From Pseudomonas putida W15Oct28 (GTDB lineage: Bacteria > Pseudomonadota > Gammaproteobacteria > Pseudomonadales > Pseudomonadaceae): a stretch of DNA of 42,747 bases. The stretch lies in assembly GCF_000708715.2 (NCBI RefSeq), contig NZ_JENB01000045.1, forward strand, positions 63,733-106,479, given 5' to 3'. Every line of letters begins with the position of its first letter. Position 1 is the stretch's first letter. Below the pieces are notes generated by a model. That model did no database searches and was not told the DNA's origin. It worked only from the letters and a program-made list of their open reading frames with translations. A program made the translations under genes and the position numbers. Shown here piece after piece: positions 1 through 7,348 of the stretch.

Positions 1-93
1 ATGAGCAAGCTGACTCTTGGTGTAATCACCGGAAAGCCATTCGCCGATCAATCTGACTCGTTGATCCATGGGGGACTCTTGATTCCAGGGCAT
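1..93 (-). CDS. IS481-like transposase, N-terminal fragment cut by window edge
   Basis: Read on the minus strand from an ATG at 93, an open frame of 31 codons runs off the window start. It begins MPWNQESPMDQRVRLIGEW and continues LSGDYTKSQLAH. This resembles the N-terminus of IS481-type DDE transposases, which often start MPW followed by MDQR..FI..WLSG.Y and lead into a helix-turn-helix. A perfect AGGAGG (plus-strand cctcct, 103-108) lies 9 bases upstream, supporting the start. The catalytic DDE core is outside the window, so the family call rests on the N-terminus and the end repeats only. An overlapping plus-strand frame (1-123) has no such support. Confidence 0.7.
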   Translation of the reverse strand, partial: MPWNQESPMDQRVRLIGEWLSGDYTKSQLAH

Positions 94-125
94 GATCAGA
101 TACCTCCTGATCATGCGTATTAGCC

Positions 126-172
126 TGTAAACCATGTCCCCGGTTTGGAATGTAAACGATGTCTCCGGTTTG
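126..172. repeat. Tandem end repeats of the IS
   Basis: Two copies of a 22-base unit, tgtaaaccatgtccccggtt (+tg) at 126-147 and tgtaaacgatgtctccggtt (+tg) at 151-172, repeat with a 25-base period and only two differences. They sit between the transposase start and the IS border. This is where transposase binding sites are expected; that role is inferred. Confidence 0.7.
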
Positions 173-175
173 TAC

Positions 176-254
176 CGCGGGCAAGCCCGCTCCCACAGGG
201 ACCGCACCGCACTCGAAGGTTGTGCAGTCCCTGTGGGAGCGGGCTTGCCCGCGA
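176..254. repeat. REP pair, type A (inverted)
   Basis: Two REP copies in inverted orientation, each with core cgcgggc..gcccgctcccacagg, are separated by about 25 bases and form a long palindrome just beyond the 3' end of the minus-strand acyltransferase gene. They may act as an mRNA-stabilising or terminator-like structure. Confidence 0.85.
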
Positions 255-280
255 ATAGGCCCGGTCAGACAATAAACATA

Positions 281-1168
281 TCAGCCCATTTCGGCCCTAA
301 GCAGCTCGATCCGCTGGTCCTTCTCTACCCACAGCTGGTTCACCCAGGCCTGTACGGTCTGGCGGAAAACCGGGTCATTCTCGTAATCCCCCGCCCACAA
401 CGCCGGGTCCAGCTCTCGCACCTGAATGTCGATAATCACCCGGCTAATGCTGCCATTGAGCAGCGCCCAAAACCCCGGTGCCTGGTTGCCGGGGTACACG
501 ATGGTCACGTCCAGCAAGGCATCCAGCTGCTCGCCCAATGCCGCCAGCACGAACGCCACGCCGCCCGCCTTGGGCTTGAGCAGGTAGCGATACGGCGACT
601 GCTGTTCCTGGCGCTTGGCTTCGGTAAAGCGGGTGCCCTCCAGGTAGTTCACCACGGTCACCGGCTGGCGCTTGAACAGCTCGCAGGCCGCCTTGGTGAT
701 TTCCAGGTCCTTGCCCTTTAACTCCGGGTGTTTCTCCAGAAACGCCTTGCTGTAGCGCTTCATGAACGGGTAATCCAGCCCCCACCAGGCCAGGCCCAGC
801 AGCGGTACCCAGATCAATTCCTTCTTGAGGAAGAACTTGAAGAACGGCGTACGTCGGTTGAGGCTTTCGATCAACGCCGGGATATCGACCCAGGTCTGGT
901 GGTTGCTCACGGCCAGGTAGGAGGTGTCCTTGCGCAGGTTCTCTACGCCGCGGATGTCCCACTTTGTGGGAATGCACAGGGCGAAGATGGCCTTGTCGAT
1001 TTCCGACCAGGTTTCAGCCACCCACATCACCGCCCACGAGGCATAGTCGCGACCACGGCCCGGCAACACCAGCTTCAGCAGGGCGAAGACCAGCAGTGGG
1101 CAGATCAACACCACAGTGTTGAGCAGCAGCAGGAGGGTGGTGAAGATGCCGGTCAGCAGGCGACGCAT
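281..1168 (-). CDS. yihG: YihG-type 1-acyl-glycerol-3-phosphate acyltransferase family protein
   Basis: This 295-residue membrane acyltransferase of the PlsC/LPLAT superfamily probably transfers an acyl chain to lysophosphatidic acid or a related lipid at the inner membrane. Residues 5-35 form a hydrophobic membrane segment. The catalytic H-x4-D motif is NHQTWVD (His90, Asp95), and the substrate-binding EGTR motif is in VVNYLEGTRF near residue 178. The body closely follows E. coli YihG as I remember it (FLKK.L.WVPLLG.AWW.LD.PFMKRYSKA), rather than essential PlsC. The ATG start at 1168 precedes the membrane segment directly. It is divergent from the exported protease-like gene at 1351 and ends next to a REP pair. 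Acceptor specificity cannot be read from the sequence. Confidence 0.9.
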   Translation of the reverse strand: MRRLLTGIFTTLLLLLNTVVLICPLLVFALLKLVLPGRGRDYASWAVMWVAETWSEIDKAIFALCIPTKWDIRGVENLRKDTSYLAVSNHQTWVDIPALIESLNRRTPFFKFFLKKELIWVPLLGLAWWGLDYPFMKRYSKAFLEKHPELKGKDLEITKAACELFKRQPVTVVNYLEGTRFTEAKRQEQQSPYRYLLKPKAGGVAFVLAALGEQLDALLDVTIVYPGNQAPGFWALLNGSISRVIIDIQVRELDPALWAGDYENDPVFRQTVQAWVNQLWVEKDQRIELLRAEMG

Positions 1169-1350
1169 AAAGAAACTCGTGTTGTGGGAAATAAACAGTG
1201 GGCAATGATAAGCAGGGCCGCTGCCTACGCCAAATGTCCAATGGCCGCTGGTGGGGACAAATGTTTCACAACATGTTGGTTACGCTTGTGACAGCGAACC
1301 TATCCTGCCCGTGCAGTCTAAGCACTGACCCCTCTCAAGGAAGCCTGCCT

Positions 1351-1851
1351 GTGAAACCTCTGCTTGCCCTGTTGTCGCTGTTGGCACTGCCGGTAATGGC
1401 CGCCGAGCCCACGATCTACGGCCGTTACGAGAACATCGCCCTGCCCGAGCTTGGCGAAACCCTGAAAGCCAAGATGGACACCGGTGCCTTTACCGCGTCG
1501 CTGTCGGCCAAGGACATCGAGCTGTTCAACCGCGATGGCGAGGAGTGGGTACGCTTCCGCCTGGCGACCAAGGACTCGGACGGCAAGGTGTACGAGCACA
1601 AGGTCTCGCGCATCAGCAAGATCAAGGGCCGTGCCGATGAAGAGGAAGAGGGCGATGCGCCGGAAATCTCCAAGCGCCCGGTGGTGGACCTGGAGTTGTG
1701 CCTGGGTGACGTGAAACGCACCGTGGAAGTGAACCTGGTGGACCGCAGCAGCTTCAATTACCCGCTGCTGGTGGGCTCCAAGGCGCTGCGCGAGTTCAAG
1801 GCCGCAGTCAACCCGGCCAAGAAGTTTACCGCTGGCAAGCCTGACTGCTGA
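1351..1851 (+). CDS. Exported retropepsin-like 'ATP-dependent Zn protease' family protein (PF05618 type)
   Basis: A protein of 166 residues begins with GTG at 1351, preceded by AAGGAAG at 1337-1343. The open frame extends to 1198, but the GTG start places a clean signal peptide at the N-terminus (KPLLALLSLLALPVMAAEP, cleavage near residue 18), so the shorter form is preferred. The mature part contains MDTGAFTASLSA (Asp43-Thr-Gly-Ala), the aspartyl-protease-like signature of the RimB/RloA family that is usually annotated as ATP-dependent zinc protease although no zinc or ATP site is evident. The domain spans about residues 22-160, the usual length for the exported single-domain form. A periplasmic location is inferred; substrate is unknown. 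Confidence 0.85.
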   Translation: MKPLLALLSLLALPVMAAEPTIYGRYENIALPELGETLKAKMDTGAFTASLSAKDIELFNRDGEEWVRFRLATKDSDGKVYEHKVSRISKIKGRADEEEEGDAPEISKRPVVDLELCLGDVKRTVEVNLVDRSSFNYPLLVGSKALREFKAAVNPAKKFTAGKPDC

Positions 1852-1866
1852 CTCAAGTCGCCTGTT

Positions 1867-1974
1867 CCGGCCCTTTCGCGGGCACGCCCGCTCCCACAGG
1901 GATAGCGCTGCTCTCAAAGGCAGCACAGTACTTGTGGGAGCTGGCTTGCCTGCGATGGGCCGCAAAGCGGCCCC
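1867..1974. repeat. REP pair with unlike arms (type A plus type C)
   Basis: The left copy (gcgggcacgcccgctcccac) is type A, while the right copy (gtgggagctggcttgcctgc) is the type C variant seen at 37176-37283, followed by gggccgcaaagcggcccc. The pair lies directly after the protease-like gene. Confidence 0.75.
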
Positions 1975-2006
1975 ACGATCTCAGCGTTGATGCAGATGTT
2001 GCCGGA

Positions 2007-2047
2007 GCCGCTCTGCGGCCCTTTCGCGACACAAGGCCGCTCCTACA
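2007..2047. repeat. Single unpaired REP copy
   Basis: gccgctctgcggcc followed by tcgcgacacaaggccgctcc is one half of the type B pair, without its inverted partner. It lies about 40 bases before the creB start. Confidence 0.7.
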
Positions 2048-2088
2048 CAATAGTGCGTCGCCATCGACATTTGCACAGGCCGCGCATC

Positions 2089-2769
2089 ATGCCCCATATC
2101 CTCATCGTCGAAGACGAAGCCGCCATCGCCGACACCCTGGTCTACGCCCTGCAGGCCGACGGCCACAGCACCGAATGGGTGACCCTGGGCAGCGCCGCCC
2201 TCGAACAGCAGCGCCAGCGCCCGGCCGACCTGATCATCCTCGACATCGGCCTGCCCGACATCAGTGGCTTCGAAACCTGCCGCCAATTGCGCCGTTTCAC
2301 CGAAGTACCGGTGATGTTCCTCAGCGCCCGCGACGGTGAAATCGACCGCGTGGTGGGCCTGGAAATCGGTGCCGACGACTACGTGGTCAAACCCTTCAGC
2401 CCGCGTGAAGTGGCTGCCCGGGTGCGGGCGATCCTCAAGCGCATGGCCCCCAGGGCTGAGCCTGCTACCGATGCGGCATTGTTCCAGCTCGACACCCTGC
2501 GCATGCAGATCACCTACCGCGGCCAGCCACTTACGCTGACCCGCCACGAATTCCGCTTGCTGCAATCCCTGCTGGAGCAACCGCAGCGGGTGTTCAGCCG
2601 CGAACAACTGCTAGACGCCCTTGGCGTGGCCTCCGACGTGGGCTACGAGCGCACCATCGACAGCCATATCAAAAGCCTGCGCGCCAAGCTGCGCCTGGTA
2701 GCGGGTGAGGCCGAACCGATCCAGACCCACCGCGGCCTTGGCTACAGCTACAGCCCGGACCATGCCTGA
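2089..2769 (+). CDS. creB: Two-component response regulator CreB
   Basis: An OmpR/PhoB-family response regulator of 226 residues. The receiver domain (1-118) shows IVEDEA (Glu8, Asp9), phosphoacceptor Asp52 in ILDIGLPD and the conserved Lys in VVKPFSP. A winged-helix DNA-binding domain occupies about 130-225 (LTRHEFRLLQSLL, ERTIDSHIKSLRAKL, GLGYSY). The frame is open from 1987, but ATG 2089 gives the canonical receiver N-terminus; upstream codons are REP sequence. Its TGA overlaps the ATG of the kinase gene by one base, and creD follows, identifying the creBCD locus. In the family, CreB is phosphorylated by CreC and activates creD, linking growth substrate and beta-lactam/PBP4 stress to envelope responses. 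Confidence 0.93.
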   Translation: MPHILIVEDEAAIADTLVYALQADGHSTEWVTLGSAALEQQRQRPADLIILDIGLPDISGFETCRQLRRFTEVPVMFLSARDGEIDRVVGLEIGADDYVVKPFSPREVAARVRAILKRMAPRAEPATDAALFQLDTLRMQITYRGQPLTLTRHEFRLLQSLLEQPQRVFSREQLLDALGVASDVGYERTIDSHIKSLRAKLRLVAGEAEPIQTHRGLGYSYSPDHA

Positions 2770-4205
2770 TGCGCCTGGGCATCCGGATCTTCCTGGTGTA
2801 CTTCCTGTTCGTCGGCCTGGCGGGCTACTTTCTGCTCAACACGGTACGTGAACAGATCCGCCCGGTGGTGCGCCAGTCTTCCGAAGAAACACTGGTAGAC
2901 ACCGCCAACCTGCTGGCCGAGATCCTGCGCGAGGACGTCAAGGCCGGCACCTTGAACCAGAGCCGCCTGCCGGAGGTACTCAAGGCCTACGGGTCGCGCA
3001 GCCCGGGTGCGCAGATCTGGGGCCTGGCCAAGAACCAGGTCAGCCACCGCATCTATGTGACTGATGCCAAGGGCACCGTGCTGCTGGACTCCAGCGGTGA
3101 GGCCCTGGGCAAGGATTACTCGCAGTGGAACGACGTGCTGCTGACCCTGCGTGGCCAGTACGGCGCCCGCTCCACCCGCAGCGACCCCAATGATGAAAGC
3201 ACCTCGGTGATGCACGTTGGCGCACCGATCATCGACGACGGCAAGATCATCGGCGTGGTCACCGTGGCCAAACCCAACAGCTCGCTGCAGCCGTACATCG
3301 ACCGTTCCGAGCAACGCCTGCTCACGCTGGGCCTGGGGCTGATAGGCCTCGGCTTGCTGATCGGCGCGGCGTTGTCGTGGTGGCTGGCGCGCTCGCTGCG
3401 CCGGCTAGCTCGCTATGCCCAGGCGGTCAGCGAGGGCGAGCGTGCCGCGTTGCCGCACTACAAGGGTGGCGAGCTGGCGCACCTGGCCCAGGCGGTGGAG
3501 CGCATGCGCACCCAGCTGGAGGGCAAGGCCTATGTCGAGCGCTATGTGCATACCCTGACGCACGAACTGAAAAGCCCGCTGGCGGCCATTCGTGGGGCTT
3601 GCGAGCTGCTGCAGGACGAGGGCATGCCCGCCGACCAGCGCGCGCGGTTTGCCGGCAATATCGAGCGCGAGAGCGAGCGCTTGCAGCAGATGGTCGAGCG
3701 CCTGCTCAACCTGGCCAGGGTCGAGCAGATGCAGGCGCTGGAGGATGAACAGCAGGTGGCGCTGGCGGCGCTGGTGGACGAGTTGCTGCTGGCCCATGTT
3801 GCGCGCATCGAAAGCGCCCGTTTGCATGCGCGTCAGCGGGTACCCGCCGGTTTGCGTTTGTTGTGTGACCCGTTCCTGATGCGCCAAGCGCTGGCCAACC
3901 TGCTGGATAACGCACTGGATTTCACCCCCGAGGGTGGCGCGCTGTTGTTTGACCTGGAGCGCGATGGCGAGCGGGTGGCGTTGAGCCTGTTCAACCAGGG
4001 GCAGGCGATACCGGCGTATGCCATTGGGCGGGTCAGCGAGCGGTTTTACTCGCTGCCGCGGCCGGGGAGCGGGCGCAAGAGCACCGGGCTGGGGCTGAAT
4101 TTTGTGGCCGAGGTGATGCAGCTGCATGGCGGGGCGTTGGCGGTGGATAATGTTGATGGCGGGGTGCGGGTGCGGTTGTGGTTGCCGGTGCGGCGTATCA
4201 GCTGA
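2769..4205 (+). CDS. creC: Sensor histidine kinase CreC
   Basis: This 478-residue inner-membrane histidine kinase has a first membrane helix at about 5-25, a periplasmic sensor domain at about 28-183, a second helix at about 185-205 and a HAMP linker to about 258. The HisKA domain carries His265 in TLTHELKSPLAAI. The HATPase_c domain shows LANLLDNALDFTPEGG (N box) and GRKSTGLGLNFVAEV (G box). It starts inside the stop codon of creB (TGATG), so the two are translationally coupled. It should phosphorylate CreB. Length and domain order match CreC; the signal sensed is not visible. Confidence 0.92.
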   Translation: MRLGIRIFLVYFLFVGLAGYFLLNTVREQIRPVVRQSSEETLVDTANLLAEILREDVKAGTLNQSRLPEVLKAYGSRSPGAQIWGLAKNQVSHRIYVTDAKGTVLLDSSGEALGKDYSQWNDVLLTLRGQYGARSTRSDPNDESTSVMHVGAPIIDDGKIIGVVTVAKPNSSLQPYIDRSEQRLLTLGLGLIGLGLLIGAALSWWLARSLRRLARYAQAVSEGERAALPHYKGGELAHLAQAVERMRTQLEGKAYVERYVHTLTHELKSPLAAIRGACELLQDEGMPADQRARFAGNIERESERLQQMVERLLNLARVEQMQALEDEQQVALAALVDELLLAHVARIESARLHARQRVPAGLRLLCDPFLMRQALANLLDNALDFTPEGGALLFDLERDGERVALSLFNQGQAIPAYAIGRVSERFYSLPRPGSGRKSTGLGLNFVAEVMQLHGGALAVDNVDGGVRVRLWLPVRRIS

Positions 4206-4212
4206 GATTGCT

Positions 4213-4259
4213 GGGGCCGCTGCGCGCCCCATCGCGACACGAGGCCGCTCCTACAGGGG
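4213..4259. repeat. Single unpaired REP copy
   Basis: ggggccgctgcgcgcccc followed by atcgcgacacgaggccgctc is one type B copy between creC and creD with no inverted partner. It may partly separate expression of creD from creBC. Confidence 0.65.
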
Positions 4260-4294
4260 CCGCGCAAGGTTTGAACATCGCGCGGCCGCGAAAA

Positions 4295-4312
4295 CACACA
4301 ATCTCCACACAA
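4295..4312 (+). promoter_or_regulatory. 11-bp-period direct repeat before creD, candidate CreB site
   Basis: CACACAA-tctc-CACACAA is a perfect 7-base direct repeat with an 11-base period, 59 bases before the creD ATG. The known E. coli CreB tag is also a direct repeat with 11-base period (TTCAC-n6-TTCAC), but the half-site differs here, so the assignment is inference from spacing and position. A hairpin (GGCGCA-gacac-TGCGCC, 4335-4351) follows in the presumed leader. Confidence 0.35.
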
Positions 4313-4370
4313 GCTCCCCAAGGCCTCCACGCAAGGCGCAGACACTGCGCCCACTGCCACAGGAGGCCCC

Positions 4371-5699
4371 ATGAACAAGACCCTCGGTTACAAGCTCGGC
4401 ATGATCGCCGTGCTCATCTTGCTGCTGCTCGTCCCGCTGCTGCTGATCAACGGCCTGATCGATGAACGCCAGGCCCTGCGCGACAACGTACTGCGCGACA
4501 TCGCCCAGAGTGCCAGCTTCGACCAGCAACTCAGCGGCCCGCTGCTGGTGGTGCCATACCGCAAGTACCAGCGCCGCTGGATCGAAAAGGACGGCGAGCG
4601 CACCCAGGAAACCAGCACCATTGCCGGTCACCTGTACTTCTTGCCGGAAACCTTCGACGCCGACCTGGGTGTGGACACCGAACTGCGTGCCCGCGGCATC
4701 TACCAGGCCCGGCTGTTCCACGCCAAGGGTCGCGTCAGTGGCCGCTTCAAGCTCCCGGAGCGTTGGGGCATCGACAAGGACTTCGACGACTACCGTTTCG
4801 ACAAACCCTTCCTGGTGGTGGGCATCAGCGATATCCGCGGCATCGAGAATGGCCTGGAACTGAGCATCGACGAGCAGAAGCTGCCGTTCGAGGCCGGCAC
4901 CCAGCTCGACTGGATGCGCGGTGGCGTGCATGCCAGCCTGCCGGGGTTGGACGGCCTGCAAGCACGGGAATTCAGCTACGGTTTCGACCTTGCATTGCAA
5001 GGCACCGGGCAATTGCACATCGTGCCGGTGGGCCGCACCAGCAGCGTGGCCATGCGCGCCAACTGGCCGCACCCGAGCTTCGTCGGCAGCTACCTGCCCA
5101 ACCGCCGCGACATTGATGCCCAGGGCTTCAGCGCCCACTGGCAGACGTCGTTCTTCGCCACCAACCTTGAAGATGCCCTGCGCCAATGCGCCACCGCCGG
5201 CCAGTGCGAAGACTTCAGCGAGCGCAGCTTTGGCGTGAGCTTTGTCGACCCGGTGGACCAGTACCTGAAGAGTGAGCGGGCGATCAAATACGCGTTGCTG
5301 TTCATCGCGCTGACCTTTGCCGGCTTCTTCCTGTTCGAGGTGCTGAAAAACCTGAGTGTGCACCCGGTGCAGTACATCCTGGTCGGCGTGGCGCTGGCGT
5401 TCTTCTATCTGTTGTTGCTGTCGTTGTCCGAGCACATCGGCTTTGGCCTGGCGTATGGGCTGTCGGCGTCGGCGTGTGTGCTGCTGATCGGCTTCTACCT
5501 CAGCCATGTGTTGCGCAGCCTGGGCCGAGGGGTGGGTTTTGCGGCGGGGTTGGCGGCGCTGTATGCGCTGCTCTACGGGCTGTTGAGTGCCGAAGACTAT
5601 GCACTGCTGATGGGGTCGCTGCTGTGCTTTGGCTTGCTGGGGGTGTTCATGGTGCTGACCCGGCGGCTGGACTGGGCGCGAGTGGGGAGGTCGGCATGA
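4371..5699 (+). CDS. creD: Inner membrane protein CreD
   Basis: CreD-family protein of 442 residues. An N-terminal membrane helix (about 8-30) is followed by a large periplasmic domain (about 31-300) that includes SGPLLVVPYR, typical of the family. Five or so membrane helices then fill about 303-435 (ALLFIALTFAGFFLFEVL, VQYILVGVALAFFYLLLLSL and others). The start is ATG 4371 with AGGAGG at 4361-4366. CreD is the main target of CreBC and is tied to envelope integrity and beta-lactam tolerance in Pseudomonas; its biochemical role is unknown. It is separated from creC by 165 bases holding a REP copy and a candidate promoter, so it may have its own promoter. Confidence 0.93.
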   Translation: MNKTLGYKLGMIAVLILLLLVPLLLINGLIDERQALRDNVLRDIAQSASFDQQLSGPLLVVPYRKYQRRWIEKDGERTQETSTIAGHLYFLPETFDADLGVDTELRARGIYQARLFHAKGRVSGRFKLPERWGIDKDFDDYRFDKPFLVVGISDIRGIENGLELSIDEQKLPFEAGTQLDWMRGGVHASLPGLDGLQAREFSYGFDLALQGTGQLHIVPVGRTSSVAMRANWPHPSFVGSYLPNRRDIDAQGFSAHWQTSFFATNLEDALRQCATAGQCEDFSERSFGVSFVDPVDQYLKSERAIKYALLFIALTFAGFFLFEVLKNLSVHPVQYILVGVALAFFYLLLLSLSEHIGFGLAYGLSASACVLLIGFYLSHVLRSLGRGVGFAAGLAALYALLYGLLSAEDYALLMGSLLCFGLLGVFMVLTRRLDWARVGRSA

Positions 5700-5773
5700 G
5701 GGAGGACAGAGAAATCGGGCGGTGGTTGGCCTTCAGGATTGGGCATCTGTTTCCTGCAATACCGAGGTGAAGC

Positions 5774-5841
5774 TTTCGCGGGCACGCCCGCTCCCACAGG
5801 TACGGCGCACTCTACCTGTGGGAGCGGGCGTGCCCGCGAAG
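5774..5841. repeat. REP pair, type A (inverted)
   Basis: ttcgcgggcacgcccgctcc and its inverted copy ggagcgggcgtgcccgcgaa lie between the convergent creD and GST genes, where they could serve as a two-way terminator or supercoiling (gyrase/IHF-type) site. Confidence 0.85.
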
Positions 5842-5849
5842 AGGCCCTG

Positions 5850-6473
5850 TCAGGCCACTGGAGATGTGGCGACCATCGACGGCCGCTTGGCCACCTCGGC
5901 GTACCACGCCGCCAACCCAGGCTGGCGCTCACGCCAGCCAAATTCGGGCTGACGCAAATCCAGATACCCCAGCGCACAGGCCACGCCAATCGCCGCCAGG
6001 TCGAAGCCGGACATCAGCTCGGGCAGGTGCTCCTGCTCCAGGTTGGCCAGGCTGCGGCGGATCTTGTCGCCCTGCGCCTGCAACCAGCCGTCCCAGCGCT
6101 TGTCTTCTGGCCGCAGGAAGCTCTCGTAGCGCGACGACACCGCCGCATCCATGATTGCATCGGCCTGCGACACCAGTGTCAGGCGCCGCCAGCGTGCCGA
6201 GCCTTCGCGGGGCAGTAGCGGCAGGCCGACGTGTTGCTGGTCGAGGTATTCGCAGATCACCCGGCTGTCATGCAGCACGGTGCCGTCGTCCAGGCGCAGG
6301 GCCGGGATCTTGCCGATCGGGTTGTCCTGGTTGAGCTGCGGGTCGCCGCTCACCGGGCTGATGTTGACCGGTTGCAGCGTCACGCGCTCAAGCTGGGCGG
6401 TTTCGTGCAGCACCACCATGACCTTGCGCACGAAAGGCGACAATGGCGAGTGGAACAGGGTCATCGTGGCCAT
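5850..6473 (-). CDS. Glutathione S-transferase family protein
   Basis: A 207-residue soluble GST. The thioredoxin-like N-terminal domain (about 3-80) shows LFHSPLSPFVRKVMVVLHE (candidate catalytic Ser in SPLSPFV), the cis-proline region GKIPALRLDDG, and the glutathione gamma-Glu contact DSRVICEYLD. The all-helical domain covers 90-200 (YESFLRPEDKRWDGW..., GVACALGYLDLR). It begins 3 bases after the stop of msrA on the same strand, so the two are likely co-transcribed and may share an oxidative or electrophile-stress role. ATG 6473 is used; the ATG three codons later is an alternative, and neither has a strong Shine-Dalgarno. Substrate is unknown. Confidence 0.9.
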   Translation of the reverse strand: MATMTLFHSPLSPFVRKVMVVLHETAQLERVTLQPVNISPVSGDPQLNQDNPIGKIPALRLDDGTVLHDSRVICEYLDQQHVGLPLLPREGSARWRRLTLVSQADAIMDAAVSSRYESFLRPEDKRWDGWLQAQGDKIRRSLANLEQEHLPELMSGFDLAAIGVACALGYLDLRQPEFGWRERQPGLAAWYAEVAKRPSMVATSPVA

Positions 6474-6476
6474 GGT

Positions 6477-7145
6477 TCAGTTGCCCTGCAGGCTGGGTGG
6501 CAGGCATACACCGGTGCCGCCGATGCCGCAGTAGCCTTGCGGGTTCTTGGCCAGGTACTGCTGGTGGTAGGCCTCGGCGAAGTACACGGTCGGTGCCTGG
6601 TCGATTTCGGTGGTGATTTCACCGAAGCCGGCCTTGTTCAGTTCGGCCTGGAAGGCGTCGCGGCTGGCCTTGGCCTGCTCCAGCTGTTCAGGGCTGGTGC
6701 AGTAGATGGCCGAGCGGTACTGGGTGCCGACGTCGTTCCCCTGGCGCATGCCCTGGGTCGGGTTGTGCAGTTCCCAGAACATCGCCAGCAGCTCGCGGTA
6801 GCTGACCTTGTCCTTGTCGAACACTACCAGCACTACTTCGGTGTGGCCGGTCAGGCCCGAGCAGACTTCTTCGTAGGTAGGGTGGGGGGTGATGCCGCCG
6901 GCGTAGCCGACCACGGTGCTGACCACACCTTCACGCTGCCAGAAGCGCCGCTCCGCGCCCCAGAAGCAACCCAGGCCGAAGATGGCGAAGTCGATGGCGC
7001 CTTCGAAGAAGGGGCCCAGCAGCGGGGTGCCTTCGAACACGTAGTGGAATTCGGGCAGGCTCATTGGCGTTTCGCGGCCAGGCAGGGCCTGTTCCGCGGT
7101 TGGCAGGACGTTTTTGTTCACCAGGATTTCCGAACGCAGGACCAT
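6477..7145 (-). CDS. msrA: Peptide methionine-S-sulfoxide reductase MsrA
   Basis: MsrA of 222 residues, which reduces the S-epimer of methionine sulfoxide in proteins and free Met-SO using thioredoxin. The signature FGLGCFWGAE places the catalytic Cys at 60, followed by GVVSTVVGYAGG, the YEEVCSGLTGHTEVV stretch and the resolving-cysteine region CGIGGTGVCLP at the C-terminus. The 50-residue extension before the core is usual in the long gammaproteobacterial MsrA. ATG 7145 was chosen because it gives the family N-terminus (MVLRSEILVNK); the frame is open to 7211 only through REP sequence. It heads a likely two-gene operon with the GST gene. Confidence 0.95.
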   Translation of the reverse strand: MVLRSEILVNKNVLPTAEQALPGRETPMSLPEFHYVFEGTPLLGPFFEGAIDFAIFGLGCFWGAERRFWQREGVVSTVVGYAGGITPHPTYEEVCSGLTGHTEVVLVVFDKDKVSYRELLAMFWELHNPTQGMRQGNDVGTQYRSAIYCTSPEQLEQAKASRDAFQAELNKAGFGEITTEIDQAPTVYFAEAYHQQYLAKNPQGYCGIGGTGVCLPPSLQGN

Positions 7146-7188
7146 GGCCGTTCCTCTGTGTTTATTCAGTTGGATAGGTGTTGGGGCA

Positions 7189-7317
7189 TTCGCGGGCATG
7201 CCCGCTCCCACAGGATCACCACAGGGTTTTAATGCTGTGATGGGCTCATGGGAGCCACGGGATTGTCACAGGATCTGAATGTTACAGAATACCTGTGGGA
7301 GCGGGCGTGCCCGCGAA
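7189..7317. repeat. REP pair, type A, widely spaced
   Basis: Two inverted type A copies (7189-7214 and 7292-7317) are separated by 77 bases, much more than the other pairs, between dipA and msrA. The spacer includes aatgctgtgatgggctcatg and no gene. Confidence 0.8.
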
Positions 7318-7348
7318 AGGGCCCGAATGGTTTCCATAGTGCCCGAGG

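Larger units (their letters stand above)
1..175 (-). mobile_element. End of an IS481-like insertion sequence
   Basis: The transposase start (93), its ribosome binding site and two tandem copies of a 22-base end repeat (126-172) mark the terminal part of an insertion sequence whose body lies to the left of the window. The outer end is placed at about 174-175 because chromosomal REP sequence starts at 176-177. The exact terminal base and any target duplication cannot be fixed without the other end. Confidence 0.65.

Noticed and set aside
1..123. Plus-strand frame MSKLTLGVITGKPF... ending at 121-123
   Set aside because: The minus-strand frame in the same DNA has a perfect ribosome binding site and transposase-like N-terminus, and IS end repeats support it.
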